IMG/VR virus record: IMGVR_UViG_3300025701_000006
Coordinates: 1-64,000 of that record
Length of the DNA stretch: 64,000 nucleotides
Strand: one strand, 5' to 3'
Origin: a virus
Shown one piece after another: positions 41,259 to 50,694 of this stretch. The stretch's first letter is position 1. Each line of letters opens with the position of its first letter. The notes beneath the pieces are model-generated. The model made no database searches and had not been told where the DNA came from. It saw nothing but the letters and a program-made list of their open reading frames with translations. A program made the position numbers and the translations under genes.

Positions 41259-43173
41259 ATGCTGGGTCATCGTAGTTAGCTTTTCGCATAGCTTGTTTGG
41301 TAGTTCTTTGAATATTCCCTATAGCTAAATTACCACCACCCCTTTCATACGGAAAGTCAAAAACAGCGGCATATATAGACCAATCAGCAGTAGCTGGTTT
41401 TGCCTGTATATTTAAATAAGATCGAAATAGATCACTTTCTTGTGCAGTATCTTTCATTAAGTCTTCATACTCCGCCTGGACATCTTTAAGCTTGTCGTTA
41501 AGAGACTCTAGTTTCATATTTTGTAGCTTAGTTGTAGTATTAGCCACGGCGCTAACAAACGTAGCTGAAGCATTTGTATTAAAAGTCCCACTAAAGACGT
41601 CTTTGGCCCCTTCTATTATATTGTCTACAAAACCCTCAGCCGATGATAGTACCATTTCTGCAAGTACTTCACCTATTGTAGCTTCTACCCCTTCCGCTAT
41701 AACGTCCCCTGCTGCATTTTTAATAGGTGCTTCTAGGGCCGTTTTTGCGGTCTCGTATGCGTCCAAAAAACCTGTTACGGCAATAACAATTTGGGCGACA
41801 ATAACTAAAGGTTCTAATGTCTTATTCGCTTCCACTAGAGCTGAGGCCCATTCTTCAGATCCTACAGAAGAAAGAATAGCAGCTAGTAAATTACTTGCTA
41901 ATGACACGTACAAAATAGTTTTAGCTATAAATATTAAAAGTTTAGCGCCTTTTAAGCCTTTACCTAAAGTAACTACTGTTATAACTATGGCCAATATAAT
42001 TAAAGCAACAGCTATAGCTTTTTTATACCAAGGTACTTTTTTCTTTCTAAAGTCACCATCAATTAACTTGCCCAGGTACGGGCTTAGCTCTTTAAAAGTA
42101 AACCCATAAGACCTAGGGGATATAAACGGTGCAGTCTTTAGGTAATAAACACCACCATGTGATAACCATAAGGTGTCGAACCTAGAGCTCACTTCTTCAG
42201 CAATATCCTCCCATAGCGTGTAAGACCTAGTTATTACCGCACTATTTGCCTCTAAATCAGTAGAGTCCATAGAAACTATAGCTTTTTTTGTAAGATACCT
42301 ATTATCTTTTTCTTTGCCTCTATCAGAGTAAACTCTAGTAAGGTCATTTGCTATATACTCAACTACATTACTTGTAGGTGTAAAATTTTTGTAAGGTATT
42401 TCTATGTCTAATACAAAGGTAGTCGATGTGTTATCGGCTCGTCCTTCATTTACAGACTCAAAATACGTGTGAGTAGCCATACCTATAATTAATTCTTTAA
42501 CAGTACAGTCGACATTAGCTATGTCTCTTAACGCATTTCTCATTAGTGCAGCTAACCAAGGATCATCAGGAGTCAGATCATCGACGTCAGGTATATCGAC
42601 GTTATGTTCACTATCATGAATAACGCCTTTATACACTTCTCCTATACCTTCATGCGTTATAGTAACCATGTCCCATAATTCTTCGTAATTATCTATTATG
42701 GACTGTATAGCTACGTCTTTTTGCATCTCTATGTTAATTATTTCTCTAAATCTTTCAGGGTTTTTGTTAGCAAAAGCGTAAGAGTCTATAATTATACTAG
42801 ATGTAATGGTAAGCCCATCAGGTATTTCACCATCTTCAGAATTCCACCAAAGCTTATTTAGATTTTCAGAGACAAAATCTACATGTAGACCAGGTATTTC
42901 TGTACCATTATTTTTATTAAGGTACAACCACGCATCTTCTACACCTTCGTACTGTCCCTCTGTAACCCCGTAATAGGCCCCTATAAATCTAAATAGATTT
43001 TCAAAGTTGTCTTCTCTTTGTGCTTCAGGGTAATAGTACTGACGCCTTTTAAAGACTTCAGTACCATTTACTATTTCAGTGCCCCAACGATTTCTTATTC
43101 CATTACAGGTTTTTAAGTTTCCTATATACTCATTTCTAAGAAATTCATTAATGTTAGGTTGGGGCCTTTTCAT
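41236..43173 (-). CDS. Virion protein with central membrane-active region (645 aa)
   Basis: The first ~370 residues are soluble and acidic. A basic turn (FRKKKVPWYKK) then leads into strong hydrophobic helices (AIAVALIILAIVITVVTL, LLIFIAKTILYVSLASNLLA, LVIVAQIVIAVTGFL), and a coiled-coil C-terminus follows. Hydrophobic helices in a virion protein suggest insertion into the host membrane during DNA entry. It occupies the N4 gp53 position. No catalytic motif is visible. Confidence 0.6.
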   Translation of the reverse strand: MKRPQPNINEFLRNEYIGNLKTCNGIRNRWGTEIVNGTEVFKRRQYYYPEAQREDNFENLFRFIGAYYGVTEGQYEGVEDAWLYLNKNNGTEIPGLHVDFVSENLNKLWWNSEDGEIPDGLTITSSIIIDSYAFANKNPERFREIINIEMQKDVAIQSIIDNYEELWDMVTITHEGIGEVYKGVIHDSEHNVDIPDVDDLTPDDPWLAALMRNALRDIANVDCTVKELIIGMATHTYFESVNEGRADNTSTTFVLDIEIPYKNFTPTSNVVEYIANDLTRVYSDRGKEKDNRYLTKKAIVSMDSTDLEANSAVITRSYTLWEDIAEEVSSRFDTLWLSHGGVYYLKTAPFISPRSYGFTFKELSPYLGKLIDGDFRKKKVPWYKKAIAVALIILAIVITVVTLGKGLKGAKLLIFIAKTILYVSLASNLLAAILSSVGSEEWASALVEANKTLEPLVIVAQIVIAVTGFLDAYETAKTALEAPIKNAAGDVIAEGVEATIGEVLAEMVLSSAEGFVDNIIEGAKDVFSGTFNTNASATFVSAVANTTTKLQNMKLESLNDKLKDVQAEYEDLMKDTAQESDLFRSYLNIQAKPATADWSIYAAVFDFPYERGGGNLAIGNIQRTTKQAMRKANYDDPAFAGIFII

Positions 43174-43187
43174 GTAATATTACCTTA

Positions 43188-44045
43188 TTAATTAGAAGTA
43201 GTTGCGTTCTGCAGCTGTCCAACTAACTCTTTTACGGATGTAAGTAACTCTTTTTCTACAGACCCATCATTAAATAGTAAGACTTCAGAAGCAAGTGCTG
43301 TACCTACCATAGAAGAAGCTCCAGTAAGTGCGTTAGCCCATGCGTTATACGTATAACCTTTAGCCTGTTCTATAGCAATATCTTGTTGACTATCACTAAG
43401 AGTTTTATGAGTAGGGTCACCCCTAGTTACTGTAGTGATACCAGAACTAGATACGCCGCCATAGGTATAATGCCCGTAATTAGTGTAAGTATCCGCAACA
43501 ATTTTATGTACTGCTGCATGAGATTCTGTAATTTTCTGATTTAAAAGTAAATCTTCTGTTGTGGCTTTAGCTATTTGTTTATCAGTAAGCTCTATATCTT
43601 TAGCTACCTTACCGTCATCTAATAGAGACAGCAAGTTATCTTCGGTGTCAAATACAGCAGTACCGTACACTCTTTTAGACTCTACTTTAGCCAGACGTGT
43701 AGCATTAGATATTTGCTCTCCTTGAGCAGCTTTTACACTTATCTCTTCTTCTAGTATATCTAGTTGTTTTGCTAGCTCTAGTTTCTTAAGTGCTACTTCT
43801 TTTTCCGCATTAGCCCAAGACATAGCAGTGCTCATACTAGAACTCGTGATATTGTTAATAATACCACCCACTACACTACTAATAATTTCTGCTTTTTGCG
43901 CTTCATCAATAGCGCCACTAGTAACTAGGTCCTCAATGGTTTCTTTTGCACGTATGTAAGCAGAATTGCCTGCTAGAGATTGCTGTACGAGAATTTCGTA
44001 CTTCTCAGCTACGTCTAAATCGTTTGTAACAGTTATAGTTGCCAT
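43188..44045 (-). CDS. Coiled-coil virion protein, N4 gp54-like by position (285 aa)
   Basis: A long helical region (about residues 85-130: ANAEKEVALKKLELAKQL) with a Gly/Thr-rich central part. Predicted size is about 30 kDa, the same as N4 gp54, which lies in the same order in N4. It shares its helical, Lys/Glu-rich character with the next upstream gene, and the two may be distant paralogues. Role in the tail tube or injection apparatus is inferred. Confidence 0.55.
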   Translation of the reverse strand: MATITVTNDLDVAEKYEILVQQSLAGNSAYIRAKETIEDLVTSGAIDEAQKAEIISSVVGGIINNITSSSMSTAMSWANAEKEVALKKLELAKQLDILEEEISVKAAQGEQISNATRLAKVESKRVYGTAVFDTEDNLLSLLDDGKVAKDIELTDKQIAKATTEDLLLNQKITESHAAVHKIVADTYTNYGHYTYGGVSSSGITTVTRGDPTHKTLSDSQQDIAIEQAKGYTYNAWANALTGASSMVGTALASEVLLFNDGSVEKELLTSVKELVGQLQNATTSN

Positions 44046-44054
44046 TTGGTTATC

Positions 44055-44768
44055 CTATGGTTCGTATCTAGGTGTGTAAAGAGAGTTAGGGTTGCTTTGT
44101 CTTTCTGCTTCGGCAAGTTTTGTAGAGTTATCTAGGCCTAACTTAGTAGCTTGTTTGTCTTTTAATACTCTATCTACATAAGCTGTTTTAAGCTGTGCGT
44201 CAGCAAGCAACTGCTGTTTATCAGCCGTTTCTTTTTCTTCGTCTAAAAGAATACGCTGCTTAGCCGTAGTTTCTAGCTTATCAGTTAGTTCGGTATCATT
44301 ACGAACAGTAGCTGCTAATATTTCTGTTTTTTGTGCAGTTTTTATTTCTTCTTCTGTATCTAGTAAGATACGTTGTTTGGTTCCTGTAGCCTCTTGCTCT
44401 AACATACCACGCTCAGTTACATCAATGTCTTTTGTAAGTTTATCTCTTTGAAGAGGTAAAATACTTGCTACTTCAAAAGTCTTAGCCAACAACTCTTGCT
44501 GTGCTATATCTAGTTGCTTTGCTTTTAGGGCGTTGTCTGCAATTACACCGTCTACCTGAGCCTCTGTAAGCTCTTCTTGCATAGCAAACTGAATACTCTG
44601 AGATAGTGCAGCCTGTAAGCTACCTAAGTACACTGTGGCGTAGTCAGAGCCTGTAATTCTATTGCTAAGGTACTGAGTTTCGATCTGACCATTAATGCTT
44701 TCCATTAACTTATCAAAAACTCCGGTACCTCCAGAATTAGTTATATCATCTACATTAATGTCAGCCAT
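44055..44768 (-). CDS. Coiled-coil virion protein, N4 gp55-like by position (237 aa)
   Basis: After an N-terminal globular part, residues ~85-225 are continuous heptads with an internal repeat: KQRILLDTEEE and later KQRILLDEEKE. AAGGGA upstream supports the ATG. The near-identical repeat implies an internal duplication of about 40 residues. It is probably a structural or assembly protein. Confidence 0.55.
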   Translation of the reverse strand: MADINVDDITNSGGTGVFDKLMESINGQIETQYLSNRITGSDYATVYLGSLQAALSQSIQFAMQEELTEAQVDGVIADNALKAKQLDIAQQELLAKTFEVASILPLQRDKLTKDIDVTERGMLEQEATGTKQRILLDTEEEIKTAQKTEILAATVRNDTELTDKLETTAKQRILLDEEKETADKQQLLADAQLKTAYVDRVLKDKQATKLGLDNSTKLAEAERQSNPNSLYTPRYEP

Positions 44769-44809
44769 CTGGTTTTCCCTTAAAAATATGTATACATTAA
44801 AACGTTTTT

Positions 44810-44815
44810 ATTATA
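44810..44815 (-). promoter_or_regulatory. Possible late -10 element
   Basis: The minus strand reads GTAGTATAAT 42 bases before the 237-aa gene. The -10 hexamer is perfect; no -35 is recognisable (TAGATT at 17 bases). Confidence 0.4.
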
Positions 44816-44835
44816 CTACATTACTAGTTTTTAAT

Positions 44836-45282
44836 CTACGGAACAGTAGGCCAGGCTATATCGTCTAAAGACCTTTCTTTTCCTGTAAAAGTACTAGGTA
44901 AGTCTCTTAGTAGTTGTCTATAGGTTGCCCATTCCGCTTTTACTTCAGCATTTAAAGGAGAATCCGCTACTTGCGTCCAATCACTAATAGATAGGTAGCT
45001 GTCTCGTGCTGTTCTAAATGCTTTATCAAACTTTTCTTGTCTAAATTTCCAATTTGTAACTTCCCACTCATAAAAGTCGTTAGGTTTTTCTGGCATATCT
45101 ACAAAAGCAAATCCGTTCCAACGTTTGTTTGCGATGGCTTCGGAGCTAGTGATACTATCAGGCAGAATTTTTACTAAAAGCCCGTCTGCAATGCTACCAT
45201 CTTTGTACATAGCAGTATCTGAAGGACTGACAGTAAAATTAACAGTACCGTCAATAGGGTTTATAAAAGCATATGTAATCAT
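44836..45282 (-). CDS. Tail fibre assembly chaperone-like protein
   Basis: The C-terminal ~80 residues have the Phage_tail_APC pattern: an R-x-x-x-L-x-x-S-D-W-T-Q segment (RDSYLSISDWTQVADSPL), then WATYRQLLRDLP and a terminal IAWPTVP. These proteins help fold or attach tail fibres and lie downstream of fibre genes, as here. The N-terminal half (MITYAFINPIDGTVNF) resembles short fibre-associated domains. Confidence 0.78.
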   Translation of the reverse strand: MITYAFINPIDGTVNFTVSPSDTAMYKDGSIADGLLVKILPDSITSSEAIANKRWNGFAFVDMPEKPNDFYEWEVTNWKFRQEKFDKAFRTARDSYLSISDWTQVADSPLNAEVKAEWATYRQLLRDLPSTFTGKERSLDDIAWPTVP

Positions 45283-45285
45283 TAT

Positions 45286-45978
45286 TTAAGCTCCAAATAT
45301 TATAGTTCTAGCAGCTGTATTAGTGTCAGCAGAACGGTCATAAGTAGTACCGCCACCTGCTTGAGTATACGCTCTCATCAAATCTTCTGTTATACTTATA
45401 GAAGAAGTACCATCAAACTTAAGCATTCTTCCTTCCGTACGTATAAAAAACAACTGACCATTTTGTGTAGATGTTGTGCGATTAGGGACTTGAAACAAAG
45501 AAGCATAAATATTTTTTCCTGTTTCTGAGTAAGTAGCCCCATTACCTTCCAGTATAGCCCTTACTTTAGTAGTAAAATAGTCACCAGTAAACAGTAAAAT
45601 ACCTTCTTGTGAGTATATCTCAAAACCATATCCAGTACCTGCAGGTGTTTTATCTGAAGACTGCTCGAAAATTAAATATTCAAATTCGATGTTTCCAGGC
45701 ATAGAATATATAAGAAATCCATCACCATTATTTATAGGAGTGCCGTACACATTAACATCTCCTGTATAATCTTTAGGTTTTACAAAAACTAGAATCTCAC
45801 CGCCAGCACCTATACCGCTAACACTAGCGCTGCCAAAAGTAACTATATTAGTAGTATTAGTACTAGTTCCTGTAGTAACTGTTCCAGAAGATCTTAATAA
45901 GTAAGTAATTCTACTTGCATCATCTGAGTTAAGTATTAAATCGCCAGCAGCGTTAAAAGTTTTTATTCCGAAGCTCAT
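45286..45978 (-). CDS. Tail/fibre-associated protein (230 aa)
   Basis: The start SFGIKTFNAAGDLILNSDD is the same kind of motif as YGLEVYGPNGEVYLSITDR near the end of the upstream 1203-aa protein and YGFEIYSQEGILLF within this one. Such S-Y-G-L-x-V-Y-N-x-x-G repeats are common in tail-tip and fibre proteins of many phages. It is beta-rich with no enzyme motif. AGGAA precedes the ATG. Confidence 0.6.
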   Translation of the reverse strand: MSFGIKTFNAAGDLILNSDDASRITYLLRSSGTVTTGTSTNTTNIVTFGSASVSGIGAGGEILVFVKPKDYTGDVNVYGTPINNGDGFLIYSMPGNIEFEYLIFEQSSDKTPAGTGYGFEIYSQEGILLFTGDYFTTKVRAILEGNGATYSETGKNIYASLFQVPNRTTSTQNGQLFFIRTEGRMLKFDGTSSISITEDLMRAYTQAGGGTTYDRSADTNTAARTIIFGA

Positions 45979-45979
45979 G

Positions 45980-48900
45980 CTATATTCCTAGTACTAATAC
46001 TTTATAAGGGATACTCGTAGTAGAAGCACTGCTTCTGGCTATAGTAAGGCTGGTACTTGTTAAAGTAAAGTCCAAACTAGGGAGTGCTAATGACACAGGA
46101 GGATTTAACCATATAATATTAGTAGGGTTTCCTGTTAGGGGTATAACTACTGAGTTAGTACCTGCATTTAGCGTACCATCTACCATAGTATTAAAAATTG
46201 TTAATCTATCAGTAATACTTAGGTATACTTCACCATTTGGTCCGTACACTTCTAACCCGTAGCTACTACCAGAAGGAGGTACTACAGTATTCTCTTCTGT
46301 TGTAGTTACTACCACATCTTGGTTAGCCACTCCTCCATCACTATCTGTAACGGTAACTCTAAAAACTAGGGTGCCATTCTCGTCTGGAGCAGTAAACGAC
46401 GCAGATGCTGTAGCATTATTAGTGTCAATTCCTGTATTACTTGTAGTACTTAGGCTAACTGTAGTTCCAGACATTTGACTAATAACTGCACTTGCTATAG
46501 TACCATCAGTATCACTTAACCCTGTTGCATAAAGTGTAACAGCTTGCAGGCCTACCGTAGAGCTAGGGCTTGCTATAAAAGAGCCTATACTAGGGCCCTG
46601 GTTTACGAATTGTATTGTATAAGTTTGGGTATCTGTAGTAGTTCTTCCAAGAGAATCAGTAACTGTTACCGTCACACTAGCTGCACTATTCGTACTAACA
46701 TCACCAAAGTACACAATAGGGCTTTGCGTAGTAGTAGAGCTAAGACTTAAAGCACCTGTTGTAGTCCAAGCGTAAGAGGATATACTAACATCAGGATCTG
46801 TAGCGACAGTAGCTGTAACCTGATCTGATGTGTTTTCATTAGGAGTAGTGTCCCCTACAGACGTAATATCTACAGTAGTTGCAGTTGCGGCGCTTTCTGT
46901 AACTGCGAGAACGCTGCTGGTAACAACACCAGCAACATTGTCACTAGCTTGAGTTCTGTACCAGACAGTACGGCTACTACCAGAAATATGCGCTGTAGTT
47001 GCATATGTAACTGTTTTGGCGTCAGACGTACCAGTGGCTACTGTAGAAAACCCTGTAGTAGAGCTAGTGGTACTTCTTTGTAGCGTAGTAGTGATGGTCT
47101 GTCCAGCATCATCAGGATCACTAGAAGTAGCAGTTATCTCGTAGTCATCACCAGCCGGTATTGTATTACCCTGATTGCTTGTAGGGATATTAGCTACTGG
47201 AGGCTGGTTAACAAAGCCTATAGTAAAAGCCTGAGACTTAGTAATAGTCGCACCAAGGCTGTCAGTACATGTTACAGAAACAGTGCCTGTAGTATCTGCA
47301 GTGACGTTACCAAAAGAAGCAGTAATATCTCTAGTGGTAGTATCTGATAAGGATATTGCAGAACTGTCATCAGACCAAGCGTAACTTGTTATTGTTACGC
47401 CGTCATAGGTAGTATAATCAGCGGTTAAGTCTTGACTAGTATTTTCGTTAGGCGCTGTAGTAGTAACACCCGTCAATGTTAACGTAGACGCTCTAGGGTC
47501 TACTGTAAGGCTTACTGCACTACTTACTGTAGTATTTACAGAACTAGTGGCCCTAGCCCAGTAATAGTTTGTGGTGTTTCTAGTCTGCGTAAATACGCTG
47601 CTTGATTGCCATCCTGTCGTAGGAGCAACGTTAGTAGCAGTTTGTGCGTAGCTGGTAGTACCACCCGTAACACTCACATCAGACAGAGTTACTGTCACTG
47701 TTCCTGCGTTTGCGTCGTCATGTGAAGCGGTAGGGGTAGCTATATTGGCTATCTGCCTACCTACAGTAAACGTATCATTTGTAGCATCATACAGTCCATC
47801 ACCACCAGAAGCGGTACTTCTAGCAGCAAATATCTCGTAAGTAGTAATAGTACCGGCACTAGGTAAGCTATCAGTAAAACTAACATCGCCATTATCTACT
47901 ACTGTACCTAAATTATCAGTACCATTATTGACACGTACAGCATAAGTATCGTTACTGCTTCCACCGGCTATTGTAGTAGATGTAGTAGTTGCAGTGTTAC
48001 TTATAGTACTAGAAGTAGCTGTAACGCTTGTATCAGGTAACAAATATCCTACATATAGTGATTTACTTGCAGCTGTTCGTGATATCGTACCGTTTATATT
48101 ACTGGCCCAGTAGTACTTCGTAGTACCTCTTGCTTGAGAAAAGGTAGCACCAGTTTGCCATCCAGTAGTAGGTACAATGTTAGTACTTGTCTGCGCGTAA
48201 TGTAAAGTTCCATTAGACCCGCCAGAAGATGCTACTGTTACTGTTACACTGTCCTCAGCAACATCGTCAGAAACTGCAGTAGGACTGTTAGGTGCAGTTA
48301 CTATTTGTGTAGTCGTGTTTGCTGCTGCAGATGAGCCATTATCGTTTTCGCTTACATCTAGAGAAAACTCTACGGAAGAAGAGCTAGGGGCAGTGATACT
48401 TCCCGATACGCTTCCGCCTATAGTGTTAAAATTGCCCTGGCTTACTATTGCGTTAGTGTCGAGGCGTTTAATAACCCAAGATGCAACCTCTTGATCTTGT
48501 CCTGCCCAAGATACCGACCCACTTATGGATATAGTATCTCCATTACCTACTAAGGATGTAGATGTAAAAGACGTAATACTTATAGAATTAAGAGGGCGAG
48601 CTCTTTGAGTAGATGTACCTACTGTAAATACTCGTGCATACCCGTTTCTAGTAACAGTACGGAGCACACTAGCAGTTCTTACGCTAGAAGTGGTGTTATT
48701 GCTCCAAGTAACAGCACCTGTACTACTGTTTATAGTAGCTCCGGTACCAGAAATAGACCATGTACCTTCTGTTCCTGTAAATACTGGAGACCCAGTAGGA
48801 GATGTAGTGCCTCCAGTATAACCTTCTTGTGCATAACTATACGTACCGGAAACACCAGGACCGCCTAATCTAGACACTGTATAGTTTTCTGAGTACGTGC

Positions 48901-49591
48901 CTTCCGCGTTAGTAGCAGTAGCAGTTACTGTAGTAGATTGTGTAGAAGTACTACTATTTGCGTAAATCCAGGTAACAGCACCAGTATTACTATTAATAGT
49001 TATGTTAGAGGCGCTTTCTGAAAAACTATAAGCTATAGGAGCAGTACCATTTGCAACAGGAGACGTACTAATACTACTTATAGAGGAAGCCTCAGCACTA
49101 GCTACTGTCCAGACTGGGTTAGTAGTAAAATCAACAGGGGCATCAAAACCACCATTATCAGTTAGATAAACAGTATGAGAAGTCCCACTTGTCGATACAG
49201 CAGATTGCGACGCAGTATTCCAGCGGTAGCTGTGACCTCCTGTTATAGTATACTTTGTAGCGTCTACTCGTTTATAACTAGCTGTTTGATTTGATGAATT
49301 TTTAAGTTTTAGATCATACCATGAAGCAGAATCATTACTAATCTGAAAATGCAGGAAGTTGTCAGCACTGTTACTACGCTTATAGTTATACAGTCCTATT
49401 AGATTAGTATTTAATGAACTAATATAGTCTTGAGAAGTACTTCCGTCTATTGTACCAATATTACTACCAGGGTTAGTAGTAGAAGAAACAAATCCTGTTA
49501 AATCTATAACATATTGAAGACCTCCATAACTATCGTATATGGATGTACTACTAAACCCTGTTACTAACGCACTTTCATATATAGTTGCCAT
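45980..49591 (-). CDS. Ig-like/PKD repeat adhesion protein (1203 aa)
   Basis: The protein is almost entirely Ser/Thr-rich beta repeats. The N-terminal part contains He_PIG-like units (NSNTGAVTWIYANSS; NSSTGAVTWSNNTT). The middle has two matching units with YAQT-x-N-x-x-PTTGWQ followed by YYWA, and the rear has two PKD-like units with PNENTS and an FVNQ-x-P end. The C-terminus carries a YGLEVYGPNGEVYLS motif. Such modules form long flexible fibres that bind surface sugars. Repeats invite recombination and length change. The stop abuts the next gene by one base. Confidence 0.72.
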   Translation of the reverse strand: MATIYESALVTGFSSTSIYDSYGGLQYVIDLTGFVSSTTNPGSNIGTIDGSTSQDYISSLNTNLIGLYNYKRSNSADNFLHFQISNDSASWYDLKLKNSSNQTASYKRVDATKYTITGGHSYRWNTASQSAVSTSGTSHTVYLTDNGGFDAPVDFTTNPVWTVASAEASSISSISTSPVANGTAPIAYSFSESASNITINSNTGAVTWIYANSSTSTQSTTVTATATNAEGTYSENYTVSRLGGPGVSGTYSYAQEGYTGGTTSPTGSPVFTGTEGTWSISGTGATINSSTGAVTWSNNTTSSVRTASVLRTVTRNGYARVFTVGTSTQRARPLNSISITSFTSTSLVGNGDTISISGSVSWAGQDQEVASWVIKRLDTNAIVSQGNFNTIGGSVSGSITAPSSSSVEFSLDVSENDNGSSAAANTTTQIVTAPNSPTAVSDDVAEDSVTVTVASSGGSNGTLHYAQTSTNIVPTTGWQTGATFSQARGTTKYYWASNINGTISRTAASKSLYVGYLLPDTSVTATSSTISNTATTTSTTIAGGSSNDTYAVRVNNGTDNLGTVVDNGDVSFTDSLPSAGTITTYEIFAARSTASGGDGLYDATNDTFTVGRQIANIATPTASHDDANAGTVTVTLSDVSVTGGTTSYAQTATNVAPTTGWQSSSVFTQTRNTTNYYWARATSSVNTTVSSAVSLTVDPRASTLTLTGVTTTAPNENTSQDLTADYTTYDGVTITSYAWSDDSSAISLSDTTTRDITASFGNVTADTTGTVSVTCTDSLGATITKSQAFTIGFVNQPPVANIPTSNQGNTIPAGDDYEITATSSDPDDAGQTITTTLQRSTTSSTTGFSTVATGTSDAKTVTYATTAHISGSSRTVWYRTQASDNVAGVVTSSVLAVTESAATATTVDITSVGDTTPNENTSDQVTATVATDPDVSISSYAWTTTGALSLSSTTTQSPIVYFGDVSTNSAASVTVTVTDSLGRTTTDTQTYTIQFVNQGPSIGSFIASPSSTVGLQAVTLYATGLSDTDGTIASAVISQMSGTTVSLSTTSNTGIDTNNATASASFTAPDENGTLVFRVTVTDSDGGVANQDVVVTTTEENTVVPPSGSSYGLEVYGPNGEVYLSITDRLTIFNTMVDGTLNAGTNSVVIPLTGNPTNIIWLNPPVSLALPSLDFTLTSTSLTIARSSASTTSIPYKVLVLGI

Positions 49592-49942
49592 TTACCAAGG
49601 AACCCCAATCCCTCTAGTTCTGATAGGATCTTTTTCTAAGCACATAAGGTAAGCTTCATGCTGTAATTTATCTACAAGTGTCATTCCAGTTGTATTATCT
49701 CTAGGCTCTATATCTAATAAAGTTTGTTTTGTCCATCCTATTACATCTTCTTCCGTAAGAGCATCAAAAGGTATAAATTCTTCTATATTATCTACTTCTA
49801 GTTGTACATTTCCCCAAGTGTAGCCTTTGTAGCCTTCTTCATCTACACATTCAACCCAAAAGTGTACATTTCTTATCACTTTTGAATTACTATTGAGTTC
49901 TTCAATCCATTCTATATTTAGTACTTTCCAACTAAAATTCAT
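49592..49942 (-). CDS. DUF7936-like small tail-module protein (116 aa)
   Basis: The N-terminus (MNFSWKVLNIEW) and the segment FDALTEEDVIGWTKQTL match a phage protein family I recall as uncharacterised and often encoded beside tail genes, ending in a PW motif as here (GVPW). It overlaps the glycosyltransferase gene by 4 bases. The function is unknown; an assembly chaperone is possible. Confidence 0.6.
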   Translation of the reverse strand: MNFSWKVLNIEWIEELNSNSKVIRNVHFWVECVDEEGYKGYTWGNVQLEVDNIEEFIPFDALTEEDVIGWTKQTLLDIEPRDNTTGMTLVDKLQHEAYLMCLEKDPIRTRGIGVPW

Positions 49943-50694
49943 TTTTCTACCTTAATTACTTCTTCTGTAAAATTTAAATAGATGTTATCTAAGGCGTCAA
50001 ACTTTTTTATATCTGCTTGGCCTTCAGTATTTATCTCTTTCCAAGGCTTATCTAGCCAAGTACTTTCTGTGCAGTCTATATTTCTGCTATTGTTTACTGC
50101 TGAGCTATAAACTTCGTACACTTTGTAGCCCTTAGAAAGCGCTCGTTTAGGAAAATTTACGTCTTCTCCGTAAACTAATCCTCTTGAAGGATGGGTAATA
50201 AAGTTTGTATTAAAAAACAATTCCTCATTATACCGTTTTCTAAAGTTTTTTACTATAAAGCATCCAGTAATTATATGATTTGTAGTTTTAACTCTATGGT
50301 AAGTACTTAGATGATAAGGAGCGTAGCAAAGATTTCCATGTGTTACAGTTAATACATCCCCTATGTCTTTTTTTCTAAGTGTATCTATTAAATCGTCACC
50401 TTTTGCTATCCATGTATCATCATCAAGTATTAAGCAGTAGTCATCATCCGTACTATAAAAATGGTTAAGTGCGATATTACGAGCATGCGCAGGAGGCATT
50501 CTAAAATCAGAACGTATCCATTTAACCTCAGAAAATTTTTTATAGGCCTCTTCAGGCCACTCCATTGCTATAATGCAAGGAACTAGGTCCTTACTTTTGC
50601 ACCATTCTATGGATTGTTTAATAAGGTCTAGTCTCTGCTCTATAGTTTTTGAGTTACCTAACCAAGATATTATGTACGCAGTATTAAGTATCAG
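49939..50694 (-). CDS. GT-A family glycosyltransferase, non-AUG start
   Basis: A family 2-like nucleotide-sugar transferase. NTAYIISWLGNS opens the Rossmann-like half, ARNIALNHF follows, and YCLILDDDTW is the D-x-D metal/sugar-nucleotide site; ITGCFIVK and GEDVNF follow. The conserved N-terminus extends 43 residues upstream of the first ATG (50565). No ATG, GTG or TTG is available there. I placed the start at CTG 50694-50692, nine bases after GGGG and overlapping the stop of the fibre gene. ATA or ATT nearby are alternatives. It may glycosylate fibre or capsid proteins, or host surface sugars. Confidence 0.65.
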   Translation of the reverse strand: MILNTAYIISWLGNSKTIEQRLDLIKQSIEWCKSKDLVPCIIAMEWPEEAYKKFSEVKWIRSDFRMPPAHARNIALNHFYSTDDDYCLILDDDTWIAKGDDLIDTLRKKDIGDVLTVTHGNLCYAPYHLSTYHRVKTTNHIITGCFIVKNFRKRYNEELFFNTNFITHPSRGLVYGEDVNFPKRALSKGYKVYEVYSSAVNNSRNIDCTESTWLDKPWKEINTEGQADIKKFDALDNIYLNFTEEVIKVEK

